From positions 1 to 64,000 of the forward strand of contig NZ_FCNZ02000013.1 of the NCBI RefSeq assembly GCF_001544495.1: a stretch of DNA of 64,000 bases, written 5' to 3'. Both the position numbers and the translations under genes were made by a program. Below are positions 1 through 7,524 of the stretch, one piece after another (the stretch's first letter is position 1; each line of letters opens with the position of its first letter). The notes under the pieces were generated by a model. That model saw nothing but the letters and a program-made list of their open reading frames with translations, was not told where the DNA came from and ran no database searches. The stretch comes from Caballeronia telluris. Lineage in GTDB: Bacteria > Pseudomonadota > Gammaproteobacteria > Burkholderiales > Burkholderiaceae.

Positions 1-346
1 GACCAGCCGTACCGAGCCGTCCGGCAAGCGCACTCGCGGCACCCGCACTTCCAGATAGCACTCGTGTTGGAAAAAATTAAGGTGGCGCAGCCGCTTGATT
101 TGCGTGTCATGCGCAGGGTGCTCGCCGGCGAGCCCGGGGTAGGCGAATCGGCGGGCCTGTCATAAATTTCGTGTGCGGGCATAAGATGTAGCTCAAGGAG
201 CATGTATGCCACGCAAACCGAAGACGGCTGCCGGCAACAAAGTCCACGGCAATTGTGAGCTGCCGTTTGGCAGTATCAAAGTCGACACCTTGCACATACC
301 ACGGGGCCTTGATTCCCAAGGCGGCTTCAAAGAGTTGATTCGTCAT
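1..346 (-). pseudogene. ISL3-family transposase, N-terminal part, disrupted, runs off the window
   Basis: Read leftward from an ATG at 346, the frame begins MTNQLFEAALG and continues through VDFVAGSR, which I recognise as the N-terminus of ISL3-family transposases of beta-proteobacteria. The reading then enters about 75 bases of foreign sequence. ISL3-like sequence resumes near 151 (RFAYPGLAGEHPAHDTQIK, then LRHLNFFQHECYLEVRVP) and runs off the window at base 1. Because the reading is interrupted, no intact transposase can be made from this copy. It marks the edge of the polysaccharide island. The rest of the element lies to the left and cannot be judged. Confidence 0.75.
152..226 (+). mobile_element. 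IS256-like left-end fragment nested in the ISL3 transposase
   Basis: This stretch of about 75 bases interrupts the ISL3 reading frame. It starts with an AT-rich terminal-repeat-like sequence (GGCCTGTCATAAATTTC) and then a Shine-Dalgarno-like AAGGAG. An ATG at 206 opens MPRKPKT, the usual first residues of Burkholderia IS256-family transposases, after which ISL3 sequence resumes. It looks like the left tip of an IS256-type element left behind by internal deletion or one-ended insertion. The family assignment rests on recognising the terminus and seven residues, so it is moderate. No clear target-site duplication is visible. Confidence 0.55.
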
Positions 347-359
347 CGCTTCGTCCCGC

Positions 360-394
360 ATGGCTGGTTGCAGCATTCTGCCGCAACCAGCCAT
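360..394. repeat. 12-bp perfect inverted repeat upstream of the ISL3 transposase start
   Basis: ATGGCTGGTTGC at 360-371 is exactly mirrored by GCAACCAGCCAT at 383-394, with an 11-base loop. It lies just upstream of the transposase ATG at 346. It may be a regulatory hairpin of the element, for example one that limits read-in transcription or translation. That role is inference. Confidence 0.5.
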
Positions 395-497
395 GCCCCA
401 GCTTATCGATTCAAGGCGCCCCAAGGGTGCGCTGCGCCGGGCTCACGCCCGCCCTTGACTCGCTAAACCACCCACTCGGAATTCAAAAGAGGCAACA

Positions 498-1028
498 ATG
501 AATGTCGTTTTGAAACGAGCATCCCGGGTTATCTGGCTAACGGGCTTATCGGGCGCCGGTAAATCGACCATCGCGCGTGCACTGGCAGCGAGCCTGACCG
601 ACTCTCACGTGAGTTGCGCTGTTCTCGACGGCGACGAATTGCGCACGGGATTAAATTCTGATCTTTCGTACAGTTCGCAAGATCGTTTGGAGAACGTCAG
701 GCGCGTGGCACACGTTGCAAAGCTTTTTCTATCCCATGTCGACGTCGTGATCGTCGCCGTGATTTCTCCGAGCAGGACTGGACGCGAAATGGCGAAGGAC
801 GTCATCGGCAAAGGCTTCCTCGAGATTTTCGTCGATGCGCCTATCGCTATTTGTGAATCACGCGATCCCAAGGGTCTTTATCACAAAGTTCGCGCGGGCG
901 CGATAAGCCATTTCACGGGCGTCTCCGATCCCTATGAGCCGCCAACCTCGCCCGTGCTGTCGCTAAGAACCGACATGCTTTCCTTAGCCGATGAAATCGG
1001 CATGCTTAGAGCGTTAATCGACCGATAA
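498..1028 (+). CDS. cysC: Adenylylsulfate (APS) kinase
   Basis: Phosphorylates adenosine 5'-phosphosulfate with ATP to give PAPS, the sulfate donor for sulfotransferases. The 176-residue protein has the P-loop GLSGAGKST (about residues 16-24), the DGDELRTGL substrate loop, SSQDRLENVRR, and the diagnostic RDPKGLYHKVRAG and FTGVSDPYEPP motifs, all in APS-kinase order and at normal length. An AGAGG ribosome site lies 6-7 bases before the ATG. No cysD or cysN (ATP sulfurylase) is adjacent, so APS must come from elsewhere in the genome. The sulfotransferase gene 9 kb away in the same cluster suggests a dedicated PAPS supply for glycan sulfation rather than cysteine synthesis; that link is inference. 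Confidence 0.92.
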   Translation: MNVVLKRASRVIWLTGLSGAGKSTIARALAASLTDSHVSCAVLDGDELRTGLNSDLSYSSQDRLENVRRVAHVAKLFLSHVDVVIVAVISPSRTGREMAKDVIGKGFLEIFVDAPIAICESRDPKGLYHKVRAGAISHFTGVSDPYEPPTSPVLSLRTDMLSLADEIGMLRALIDR

Positions 1029-1121
1029 GCTGCCTTGATCGGTAGCCCGCACAAGCTGACGTCGGCATTCCGTCAGCACGCGTCGTCGCGGAGATCGGCG
1101 CCGCGACGACGCGTGCTGCCA

Positions 1122-1850
1122 CTATCCTCGTGTGTTGCGATTGCGCGCGACCACATAGATTTCGCCCGCAATGTCTGGATAACGTTCGCCCAATTTCATG
1201 AACGCGTCGAGCATCTCTGGCGTCCAGTGCTCCTCGATCTGCTTGTTCGACACCGGCTTCATCCAATAGCCGCCAAAAACCTCGATTTCCAGCTTCGCCT
1301 GATAAAAAGCGTTGCGGAACGAAGCAGGATCGAACACCCGCCGATGGCCGTGATGGATGTCCATCTCGTTGAGTGCGTCCTCTTGTGGAAGCATGCCCAT
1401 GATCACGGCTGCTTGGCGGTGCAAGGAATGCGAATTCGGTACGGCGGCAAACAGGCGTCCAGTGTCTGGCTTGAGCCAGTGCCTTGCTCGAGCGAGGATG
1501 TCGACCGGGTCCTGCACATGCTCCAGCACGTGACCAAGAATGATATTGTCGAACTTCTCGGCCGAATCGAACTCTTCGAAGAGCGAATGTACGACGTTGG
1601 CTTTCGGAAAACGCCGACGCAGATCCTCGCAGAATTGACCCGATCCCTCCACGAGCGTCAGCTTCTTGCGCGTCGTCGCGAGCAGTTCGGTCATGACGCC
1701 TTCCGCCGGTCCCATCTCGAGCAACGTCTCTCCGGTCAGAAACCGCTCGGCGATCTTAAACGAATATTGCACGGTCGCCGAGTTGGCTCCGGCCGAATAC
1801 AGCGACACTTGAGAGATGGATTCCAAACGGTCCTGTTCTTCCTGATTCAT
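1122..1850 (-). CDS. Class I SAM-dependent methyltransferase
   Basis: Putative S-adenosylmethionine methyltransferase of 242 residues. The glycine-rich motif I is LLEMGPAEGVMTELL, followed by an acidic motif II (LTLVEGS) and the motif FDNIILGHVLEHVQDP, the usual layout of Methyltransf_11/23-type enzymes. The start at 1850 shares one base with the stop of the upstream VOC gene (TAATG), so the two are translationally coupled. This is the last gene of a nine-gene leftward polysaccharide operon. It probably O- or N-methylates a sugar, the acyl substituent or the chain end. The acceptor cannot be read from sequence. Confidence 0.8.
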   Translation of the reverse strand: MNQEEQDRLESISQVSLYSAGANSATVQYSFKIAERFLTGETLLEMGPAEGVMTELLATTRKKLTLVEGSGQFCEDLRRRFPKANVVHSLFEEFDSAEKFDNIILGHVLEHVQDPVDILARARHWLKPDTGRLFAAVPNSHSLHRQAAVIMGMLPQEDALNEMDIHHGHRRVFDPASFRNAFYQAKLEIEVFGGYWMKPVSNKQIEEHWTPEMLDAFMKLGERYPDIAGEIYVVARNRNTRG

Positions 1851-2311
1851 TAGATATCGCCCTCGGTTTCGTTGCTGCCCCTCGCGCATGCGAGCGCGGA
1901 GTCGATGAACTCAAACATGAACCCCGTCCTGAACATCACAAAGCTGATACTCCGACCGCCGAATGCGACCGCCGGGACTGGCGGCACGGTCACCTTCCCA
2001 CGATGCGTGCGCGCCCACGCCAGCGCCGTCTCGATATCGTCAACGCAGTAAGCGAAATGGTAAATCTTGATGCCCGCGTCGAGCCAGGGAGTCAAGGTAC
2101 GCGAACCAGGCAGGTTTTCGAGCAACTCAATGCGCGGCCCCGGCCCTGTCAGAAAACAGCCCGCAATGCCTTGAACCGGATCTTCGAAGGAATCGGCCTC
2201 GATCTGATAACCCGCGAATTCGAAGAATTCCCGCTCTCTCGCCATTGACGCCGTCGCGTAGCCGACGTGATGAAAATCGAAGCCTGCGGGAACGGTCGGA
2301 AGGTCAGCCAC
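1850..2311 (-). CDS. VOC-superfamily (glyoxalase-fold) protein
   Basis: A single vicinal-oxygen-chelate domain of 153 residues. It starts FDFHHVGYAT, with a candidate metal-binding His, and contains RIELLENLPG, IYHFAYCVDDIE and a C-terminal FMFEFID, matching the betaalphabetabetabeta pattern of methylmalonyl-CoA epimerase/glyoxalase relatives. I chose the GTG at 2311, which overlaps the end of the GNAT gene by 8 bases, because homology begins directly after it. Its place next to FkbH, ACP and GNAT genes suggests it epimerises, isomerises or otherwise modifies the small acyl unit or a keto-sugar. This is inference; VOC proteins are chemically diverse. Confidence 0.72.
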   Translation of the reverse strand: MADLPTVPAGFDFHHVGYATASMAREREFFEFAGYQIEADSFEDPVQGIAGCFLTGPGPRIELLENLPGSRTLTPWLDAGIKIYHFAYCVDDIETALAWARTHRGKVTVPPVPAVAFGGRSISFVMFRTGFMFEFIDSALACARGSNETEGDI

Positions 2312-2888
2312 GAGACATCCTCTTCGCGACCATCCGCACGAGTGTTTCCAGCCGAGCGCCGATCTGCGGCCACGTGTCGCGTGTAACCTGATGCTCGACC
2401 GCATCGACACGGCGCCCACCAATCTCGAAATGACGAGGCAGCACGCGGCGTTCCGCGATTTCGCACGAGTCGTGAAACGATACTACTTTCGCGTTCTCCG
2501 CGACGGTGCGGCAATATACGGCGTCGAGACCGAGCGATTCCAGCCCTATCCGATAGATGAGCCACGCGCTCTCCACCGCCGCCACGGAACCCGGGCGAAT
2601 GATCCAGCGGCCCCATTCCGCCGCGCGCGCGCCGTCATCCAGGTCATACAGAGAGATGACGCCTTCCCGCGTATCGGTATCTCTGCGCTCGACCACGAAG
2701 TAATAATCACCCGCGCGCTCGTAATACGAGGACAGCCAGGCGAGTTGTTGCTCTCGCGTCTGCGCGCCCGCGTGCAAGTAGGCATTCAAAGCGGGATCGG
2801 CGCGCAACTCCACGACAAATTGCGCATCGCTATCCGCAATGGGACGCAGCCGGAACGCGTGCCCCTCGACACTGATGTCATGCCGCAT
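2304..2888 (-). CDS. GNAT-family N-acyltransferase, putative sugar N-acyltransferase
   Basis: 194 residues of GNAT fold (Acetyltransf_3 type), starting MRHDISVEGHAFRLRPI with LRPIADSDAQFVVELR typical of the first strand and helix. AEWGRWIIRPGS is the core beta4 strand region and VYCRTVAENAKVVSFHDSCG-like sequence closes the acyl-CoA site. The start at 2888 overlaps the end of the ACP gene by 11 bases. Relatives N-acylate nucleotide-linked amino sugars, as in WecD- or PseH-like steps. With an ACP and FkbH immediately upstream and an aminotransferase in the operon, the likely role is moving an ACP-bound acyl group to a dTDP-amino sugar. A simple acetyl-CoA donor remains possible. Confidence 0.75.
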   Translation of the reverse strand: MRHDISVEGHAFRLRPIADSDAQFVVELRADPALNAYLHAGAQTREQQLAWLSSYYERAGDYYFVVERRDTDTREGVISLYDLDDGARAAEWGRWIIRPGSVAAVESAWLIYRIGLESLGLDAVYCRTVAENAKVVSFHDSCEIAERRVLPRHFEIGGRRVDAVEHQVTRDTWPQIGARLETLVRMVAKRMSRG

Positions 2889-3120
2889 GCTTCGCCTCGA
2901 TGGCGCTGACGATCTTAGACGCACTGTCGAGATCTGCGAGTTCCTCTTCGCTGAACTCGGTGCCGAACTCGTCCTCCAGTACGAACATGATCTCCATGTG
3001 CTTGAGCGAATCCCACTCCGCCGCATGCTCACGGGTCATTTGTTGGACAGTTTCGAAGTGCCGCTTCAGCACGGTGCTGATCGCGGCAACCACCCGTTCT
3101 TCGATTTGTGCGTGGTCCAT
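2878..3120 (-). CDS. Acyl carrier protein
   Basis: An 80-residue acidic carrier protein. The phosphopantetheine site is EWDSLKHMEIM with Ser38, preceded by a helical segment starting MDHAQIEERVVAAI and followed by LEDEFGTEFSEEELADLDS, the standard four-helix ACP layout. It is not the fatty-acid acpP, since its sequence and context differ. It lies between the FkbH-like gene and the GNAT gene, 35 bases after the former and overlapping the latter. That arrangement matches carriers loaded by FkbH-type enzymes with glyceryl or related C3 units. It will need a phosphopantetheinyl transferase encoded elsewhere. Confidence 0.88.
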   Translation of the reverse strand: MDHAQIEERVVAAISTVLKRHFETVQQMTREHAAEWDSLKHMEIMFVLEDEFGTEFSEEELADLDSASKIVSAIEAKHAA

Positions 3121-3155
3121 AGTTACTTTGCCTATAGCGATTGATGAATTTCGCA

Positions 3156-4856
3156 TTACCGGTCCGCGTGTTCCGGGTAGAGCAATTCCACGCCATCGAT
3201 CGGTGCAAACCGACGCACGACATCCGCAGGCAGGGCGTACAAACCATCGGACAAGGTCGACGCGCCTCCACGCAGTGCCGCAAGCCAGGCGAGCGCCGGC
3301 TGATTGCGCGGTCCGTTCTTGACACGGAACACAATTTCCTCGCACTGCGCGACAAATGGCATCGAACCAATGACTGACAGAATCGCCGTATCCTCCAGGC
3401 GCCGGCCCATCGCGCGACAACTCAGGCACAATTCTTCAATGATCACCTTGTCATCCGCCCGTTGCGCGACAATCACGCCAACTACGCCGCTGTCGGCGAG
3501 GCGGTCCGTCATCCGCACGCTCGCGACACAGGCGTCCGGCCGTTCCATGAGCGCCGCCAGCTTCGCGTGATTGAAGCGCTGCAGCGCCATGTTGAACTGA
3601 TTGGTCTTCTGACAGAGATCTGCGAGCCGGTCGAGCTGGTCGCGTGGATCAAGGCGAAACGCGAGCGAAACTTGAAGGCTGCGAAAGTACTCCGCGGGAT
3701 CGGCCGCCTCTGCGAGCAACGTCTCACGTTCGATGTTCGCCTTGAGATCTTTCACACGTCTGGAGTCTTCCGCCTCGACCTTCCATCGCCACAGGCCCGG
3801 ATAGTAGAGTACAGCGTTCTCAGTTAGCGCCGCATTCTCGTGCGCATGCGTCGTGTGCACGCCGGGCAATCGTCCCGCGACGGTGGCCAGTTCGCCGGGA
3901 TTATCGTCGACAAACAGTACGGCTTCAGGTGCGATACGCAGCGCCTTTGCGACTCGTGCGAGCGCCTCCGCCTTGTCGTTCCATGAGATCTCAGTCACGG
4001 AGAAATGCTGCCACTGGAGCGGAAAATCCCGGCGAAGCTGGAAAAGCCCTTCCACATCTGGCCGCGTGTTACGCGAAACGAGCGCAAGGAAGATGCCGCG
4101 CTCGCTAAGCGTCTTGGCGAACGTCTGCAAGCGCGCATGTGCGTCTGTGAGTATCACGCCTTCCGCTCCCTCTTCTCCCAAGACGCCCGCATAAAGCGTG
4201 TGATCGAGATCGAGCGCGAGCGCCTTGACGGGCGGTAGCACCGCGGCAGCAAGCCAATGACACGCTAGCTTGCGTGCGAGCACCGTCTGCGCAGCGTTAC
4301 CGACAGGTGTACCCGCCATCGCGGCGGTGCGCGGATCCAGCAGGTTGACGCCGGCTTCGGTACAAGTCGCGGCCAAATCGGCGAAATGGACGGCAGGAAG
4401 TCGCTGGGTTAGCGCGTGCATTTTCTCGCGCTCGGCGTCGCTCTCCAGCCAGGTCGCGATTACGATGGGCGCCGTGCTCGATCCGCGCAGTGCGCTTACT
4501 CGTCCGCCCAGCCAGTCGAGCCAATCACCGCTTGCGCCGCCTTCCTTACGATAGCGACTGCTGTCGAGCCAGAGCAATTCGACGTCGCATTGAGCGTGGC
4601 CGGAAAACATCAGCGTGTCGTCATAATCGCTGATACGCGTGTTCGCGCTCCATCCGCCCCAGAAAAAGAATGGGCGAGCCAGTTCGAGGATCGGCTCGAT
4701 AGCATGGTTGCGCCAAACATTCACCGTGGCGCAAGCGGAGCCAGTGAAATCGCAATGTATGCTCTGAAGCGTAAGACGCGAAAGCTTAGCGGCAAAGAGG
4801 GCCGGTTGAATCTCGACCCGCTTCATGGTCAATTCGACGGAAAACTTTGAACGCAT
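3156..4856 (-). CDS. FkbH-like HAD-IIIC family protein
   Basis: 566-residue protein of the FkbH family. FkbH enzymes use 1,3-bisphosphoglycerate to load a glyceryl unit onto an ACP in polyketide and tetronate pathways, and relatives occur in O-antigen clusters. The HAD nucleophile motif is DLDHTLYAGVLGEEG (residues 216-230; DLDNT in most members), motif II SRNT (261-264), a conserved SWNDK (291-295) and motif IV FVDDNPGE (315-322). An N-terminal region of about 200 residues and a C-terminal GNAT-like part (about 430-560) complete the usual length. The start is uncertain: ATG at 4856 or at 4826, neither with a strong ribosome site. The ACP gene follows directly, supporting an acyl-loading role. 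Confidence 0.85.
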   Translation of the reverse strand: MRSKFSVELTMKRVEIQPALFAAKLSRLTLQSIHCDFTGSACATVNVWRNHAIEPILELARPFFFWGGWSANTRISDYDDTLMFSGHAQCDVELLWLDSSRYRKEGGASGDWLDWLGGRVSALRGSSTAPIVIATWLESDAEREKMHALTQRLPAVHFADLAATCTEAGVNLLDPRTAAMAGTPVGNAAQTVLARKLACHWLAAAVLPPVKALALDLDHTLYAGVLGEEGAEGVILTDAHARLQTFAKTLSERGIFLALVSRNTRPDVEGLFQLRRDFPLQWQHFSVTEISWNDKAEALARVAKALRIAPEAVLFVDDNPGELATVAGRLPGVHTTHAHENAALTENAVLYYPGLWRWKVEAEDSRRVKDLKANIERETLLAEAADPAEYFRSLQVSLAFRLDPRDQLDRLADLCQKTNQFNMALQRFNHAKLAALMERPDACVASVRMTDRLADSGVVGVIVAQRADDKVIIEELCLSCRAMGRRLEDTAILSVIGSMPFVAQCEEIVFRVKNGPRNQPALAWLAALRGGASTLSDGLYALPADVVRRFAPIDGVELLYPEHADR

Positions 4857-4960
4857 GGAAGATTGCTCATAGGGTTACGCTGACCTGCTCAAAGCCTCTG
4901 CCACGCAACCTTAACCTGATGCGGGACATTGCGCCACTTGGCGTCCGTGAATTACGCGGA

Positions 4961-5917
4961 CTACGTGGCGCGGGTCGTATTCAACAAAAATTGAAACATT
5001 TTCAGATCGGGACCAACACCTTGGTCGCGCAAATCGCCTCTTTCGGCAATATCGTAAGCGCAGCCAAGACCCATCGCCTGCACTTCCTTGTACGGGTGTG
5101 CGAGCAGCAGCAAGCTCTTTTCGTACATACTCAGTGGCGCGTCAACGTCGACGCGAGGCGGCAGGACGTGAGGGAAAGCGGCGCGAACGACGCGCGGCAA
5201 GGCATCGTCGAGCGAGCGCCTCAATACGTATGCCGTTTCCGCCGACAATGCCGAAACGGAGCGCGTACCCGACAGATTGCCCGGATGACGCCGGTAACGA
5301 ACGACCCGCTCGCTGTCGACGCCGATGCTCATGCCTCGACCGCAGGCCCTGAGCCAGTAGTCGAAATCTTGCAAGCCCACGAGTCCTTCGTGGAAAAACC
5401 CCAGTTCGGTCAAAACCCGGGAGCGCATCATCGCGCTGGGTCCGCACAAGAAATTGCCGAGCAGAAACAGACGGCGATACATCTCCGGACCGGGTTTCTG
5501 GTCGACGTAAAGAACCGGCACCTCGCTATCAGGCAGGGGGTCGCCTGCCATGTCGATCATCTGAGGCTTTGCGAAAACCAGGTCGTGCGAGGTTGCTCGC
5601 AAGACTTCGAGCTGATGCCCGATGCGCTGCGGCTCGCAGACGTCATCGCCACCAAGAAAAGCGATGTACTCGCCTTCCGTGACCCGGAAAGCCGCATTGA
5701 CGGCAGCGCTCGGTCCGCCGTTAGGCTGAGCGACAAGTTGCACGCGCGGGCCGAAGTTTTGTGTCACGAGGGACGCGCCGTCATCGGTCGAGCCGTCGTC
5801 GATCACGATGATCTGCAGTTGTTGGTAAGTCTGGGCGCACACGCTGCCCAGCGTTTCCAGTACGTAGGCAGCATGATTGAAGATCGGGACGATGACGGTC
5901 ACAAGCGGGTCTGACAT
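4961..5917 (-). CDS. Family 2 glycosyltransferase
   Basis: 318-residue GT-A glycosyltransferase. It begins PLVTVIVPIFNHAAYVLETL and has the nucleotide-binding IIVIDDGSTDDG, then EYIAFLGGDDVCEP carrying the DxD-equivalent, and QDFDYWLRACGRG as the likely catalytic-base region. This order is normal for GT2. No membrane segment is evident, so it acts on the cytoplasmic face, adding one sugar to the lipid-linked repeat. The donor and acceptor are not deducible, although a dTDP-amino sugar made by neighbouring genes is one candidate. It lies between the aminotransferase and FkbH genes in the leftward operon. Confidence 0.88.
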   Translation of the reverse strand: MSDPLVTVIVPIFNHAAYVLETLGSVCAQTYQQLQIIVIDDGSTDDGASLVTQNFGPRVQLVAQPNGGPSAAVNAAFRVTEGEYIAFLGGDDVCEPQRIGHQLEVLRATSHDLVFAKPQMIDMAGDPLPDSEVPVLYVDQKPGPEMYRRLFLLGNFLCGPSAMMRSRVLTELGFFHEGLVGLQDFDYWLRACGRGMSIGVDSERVVRYRRHPGNLSGTRSVSALSAETAYVLRRSLDDALPRVVRAAFPHVLPPRVDVDAPLSMYEKSLLLLAHPYKEVQAMGLGCAYDIAERGDLRDQGVGPDLKMFQFLLNTTRAT

Positions 5918-5977
5918 ACGGAAGCTCTGTTGGCTGTGACGATTAACTCGAGTCTGCGCATCTGGCGAACAAGGGCC

Positions 5978-7078
5978 TCAGCGGCGCGCGAAATCGCGCA
6001 ACGCTTCAACTACACGATCGACATCGTCGATCCGCATCTGCGGCCAGAGTGGGAGCGACAGCAGTTCTTCCGCGGCGCGACGCGCAAGCGGCAAATCGTT
6101 CGCCGGGATGCCCAACTCGCTGAACGCCCGTTGCATGTGCGGAGCCAGCGGGTAATGAATAGCCGTCTTGATCTCACGGTGTGCGAGGAATGAAATCAGT
6201 TTTTCGCGCTCTTTCGCGCGCACTACGTATAGGTGAAAAACATGATCGTTGTGCGGCGCGATCAACGGCGTCTCGATGCCGTCCAGCCCCTTCAAGCCGG
6301 CCGTGTAGTGCTGCGCGATCGCACGGCGGCGATCGTTCCAGTCATCGAGATACGGAAGCTTGGTACGCAGAATGGCCGCCTGTAACTCGTCGAGGCGCGA
6401 ATTCGTGCCCGGTATCTCGTGCACGTATTTCGCCTTCGAGCCATAGTTGCGCAGCGCCATCAGCTTGTCGGCAAGCGCGGCGTCGTCCGTGACGATCGCA
6501 CCGCCGTCGCCCATCGCACCGAGATTCTTGGTGGGATAAAAGCTGAATGCGGCCGCATCCCCAAGCGACCCGCAGCGTCTTTGACGATACTTCGCACCGT
6601 GAGCTTGCGCGGCGTCTTCGAGGACGAGCAGTCCGGCTTTTCCGGCGATCCCCCGAATCTCGTCCATCGCTGCTGCCTGACCGTAGAGATGCACTGGAAT
6701 AACCGCGGCGCTGCGCGGCGTTATGCGCGCCGCCAGGCACCTCGCGTCCAGCACATGGTGTTCGTCAATTTCGACGGGAACTGGCGTTGCCCCGACCATT
6801 GAAACCGCAAGCCACGTCGCTATGAACGTGTGCGAGGGCACCAGTACTTCATCTCCCGGACCTATCCCCCATGCGCGCAGGGTGAGCGCCAATGCGTCCA
6901 GCCCGTTGCCGACCCCGACGCAAAAGCGCGCACCGCAGTAATGCGCGAACTCCTCTTCGAACGCCGTCGACTCCGGGCCGAGAATCATATGGCCGCTACG
7001 CGATACGCGTTCGAACGCGTCACTTATCTGCTGCTGCAGTGTGGATTGCACCGCATGCATGTCAAAGAAGGGAATCAT
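5978..7078 (-). CDS. fdtB: DegT/DnrJ/EryC1 aminotransferase, FdtB/QdtB-like
   Basis: PLP-dependent sugar aminotransferase of 366 residues. With the start at 7078 it opens [11 protein letters not shown]; the ATGA overlap with the ketoisomerase gene decides this start. The Schiff-base lysine is in [14 protein letters not shown] (Lys184), the pyridine-N aspartate in [10 protein letters not shown] (Asp155), and [13 protein letters not shown] lines the phosphate site. Translational coupling to an FdtA-type 3,4-ketoisomerase points to 3-amination of dTDP-3-keto-6-deoxyhexose to give dTDP-Fuc3N or dTDP-Qui3N. The enzyme class is firm; which epimer it makes is not. Confidence 0.85.
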   Translation of the reverse strand: MIPFFDMHAVQSTLQQQISDAFERVSRSGHMILGPESTAFEEEFAHYCGARFCVGVGNGLDALALTLRAWGIGPGDEVLVPSHTFIATWLAVSMVGATPVPVEIDEHHVLDARCLAARITPRSAAVIPVHLYGQAAAMDEIRGIAGKAGLLVLEDAAQAHGAKYRQRRCGSLGDAAAFSFYPTKNLGAMGDGGAIVTDDAALADKLMALRNYGSKAKYVHEIPGTNSRLDELQAAILRTKLPYLDDWNDRRRAIAQHYTAGLKGLDGIETPLIAPHNDHVFHLYVVRAKEREKLISFLAHREIKTAIHYPLAPHMQRAFSELGIPANDLPLARRAAEELLSLPLWPQMRIDDVDRVVEALRDFARR

Positions 7079-7515
7079 CTGGACGAGCGCTTGCTGGTTT
7101 CCCGTAGGAAGGTTTGGTAGTCGCGGATATAGTCGTTCTCGTCGTACAGCTTCGACGCAAGCACGAGACACACCGCACCCGACGAAAAATTATTCAGCTC
7201 ACGCCAGACGAGCGAGCGGATCAGCACGCCCGACGAGGGTCGGTTGCATGTCAGCACGCGCCTTTCGAAACCGTTGTCGAGGACCAGATCGAAGCTGCCC
7301 GACACCGCGATGATGATCTGCTGCAACTCATGATGCGCATGCCCGGCGCGCATACCGCCGCTCGGGACATCGTACAAGTAGTAGACACGCTGAACATCGA
7401 ACGGCACATGCCGGTTGCCTTCGATGAACGTGAGATTGCCGCGCGGATCAGTGATCTTCGGCAAATCCATGACCGAAATTTCGTTGTCGAGCGATGGATG
7501 ATCAGGAGCAAGCAC
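7075..7515 (-). CDS. fdtA: dTDP-4-keto-6-deoxyhexose 3,4-ketoisomerase (FdtA/QdtA, WxcM-like cupin)
   Basis: A 146-residue cupin that should isomerise dTDP-4-keto-6-deoxyglucose to the 3-keto sugar. The signature [11 protein letters not shown] (His59, His61, His62) corresponds to the catalytic histidine loop of FdtA/QdtA. It is preceded by [10 protein letters not shown] and followed by [11 protein letters not shown] and [10 protein letters not shown], typical for the family. Its stop overlaps the start of the aminotransferase (ATGA). Its substrate would be made by RfbA and RfbB encoded at 23.5-26.4 kb, which ties the two leftward operons into one pathway. Fuc3N versus Qui3N stereochemistry cannot be told from sequence. 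Confidence 0.85.
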   Translation of the reverse strand: MLAPDHPSLDNEISVMDLPKITDPRGNLTFIEGNRHVPFDVQRVYYLYDVPSGGMRAGHAHHELQQIIIAVSGSFDLVLDNGFERRVLTCNRPSSGVLIRSLVWRELNNFSSGAVCLVLASKLYDENDYIRDYQTFLRETSKRSSR

Positions 7516-7524
7516 GGGAAGTCC

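Noticed and set aside
206..466. Plus-strand frame beginning MPRKPKT
   Set aside because: Only the first seven residues match IS256 transposases; the rest is antisense to the ISL3 gene, so it is not an intact protein.
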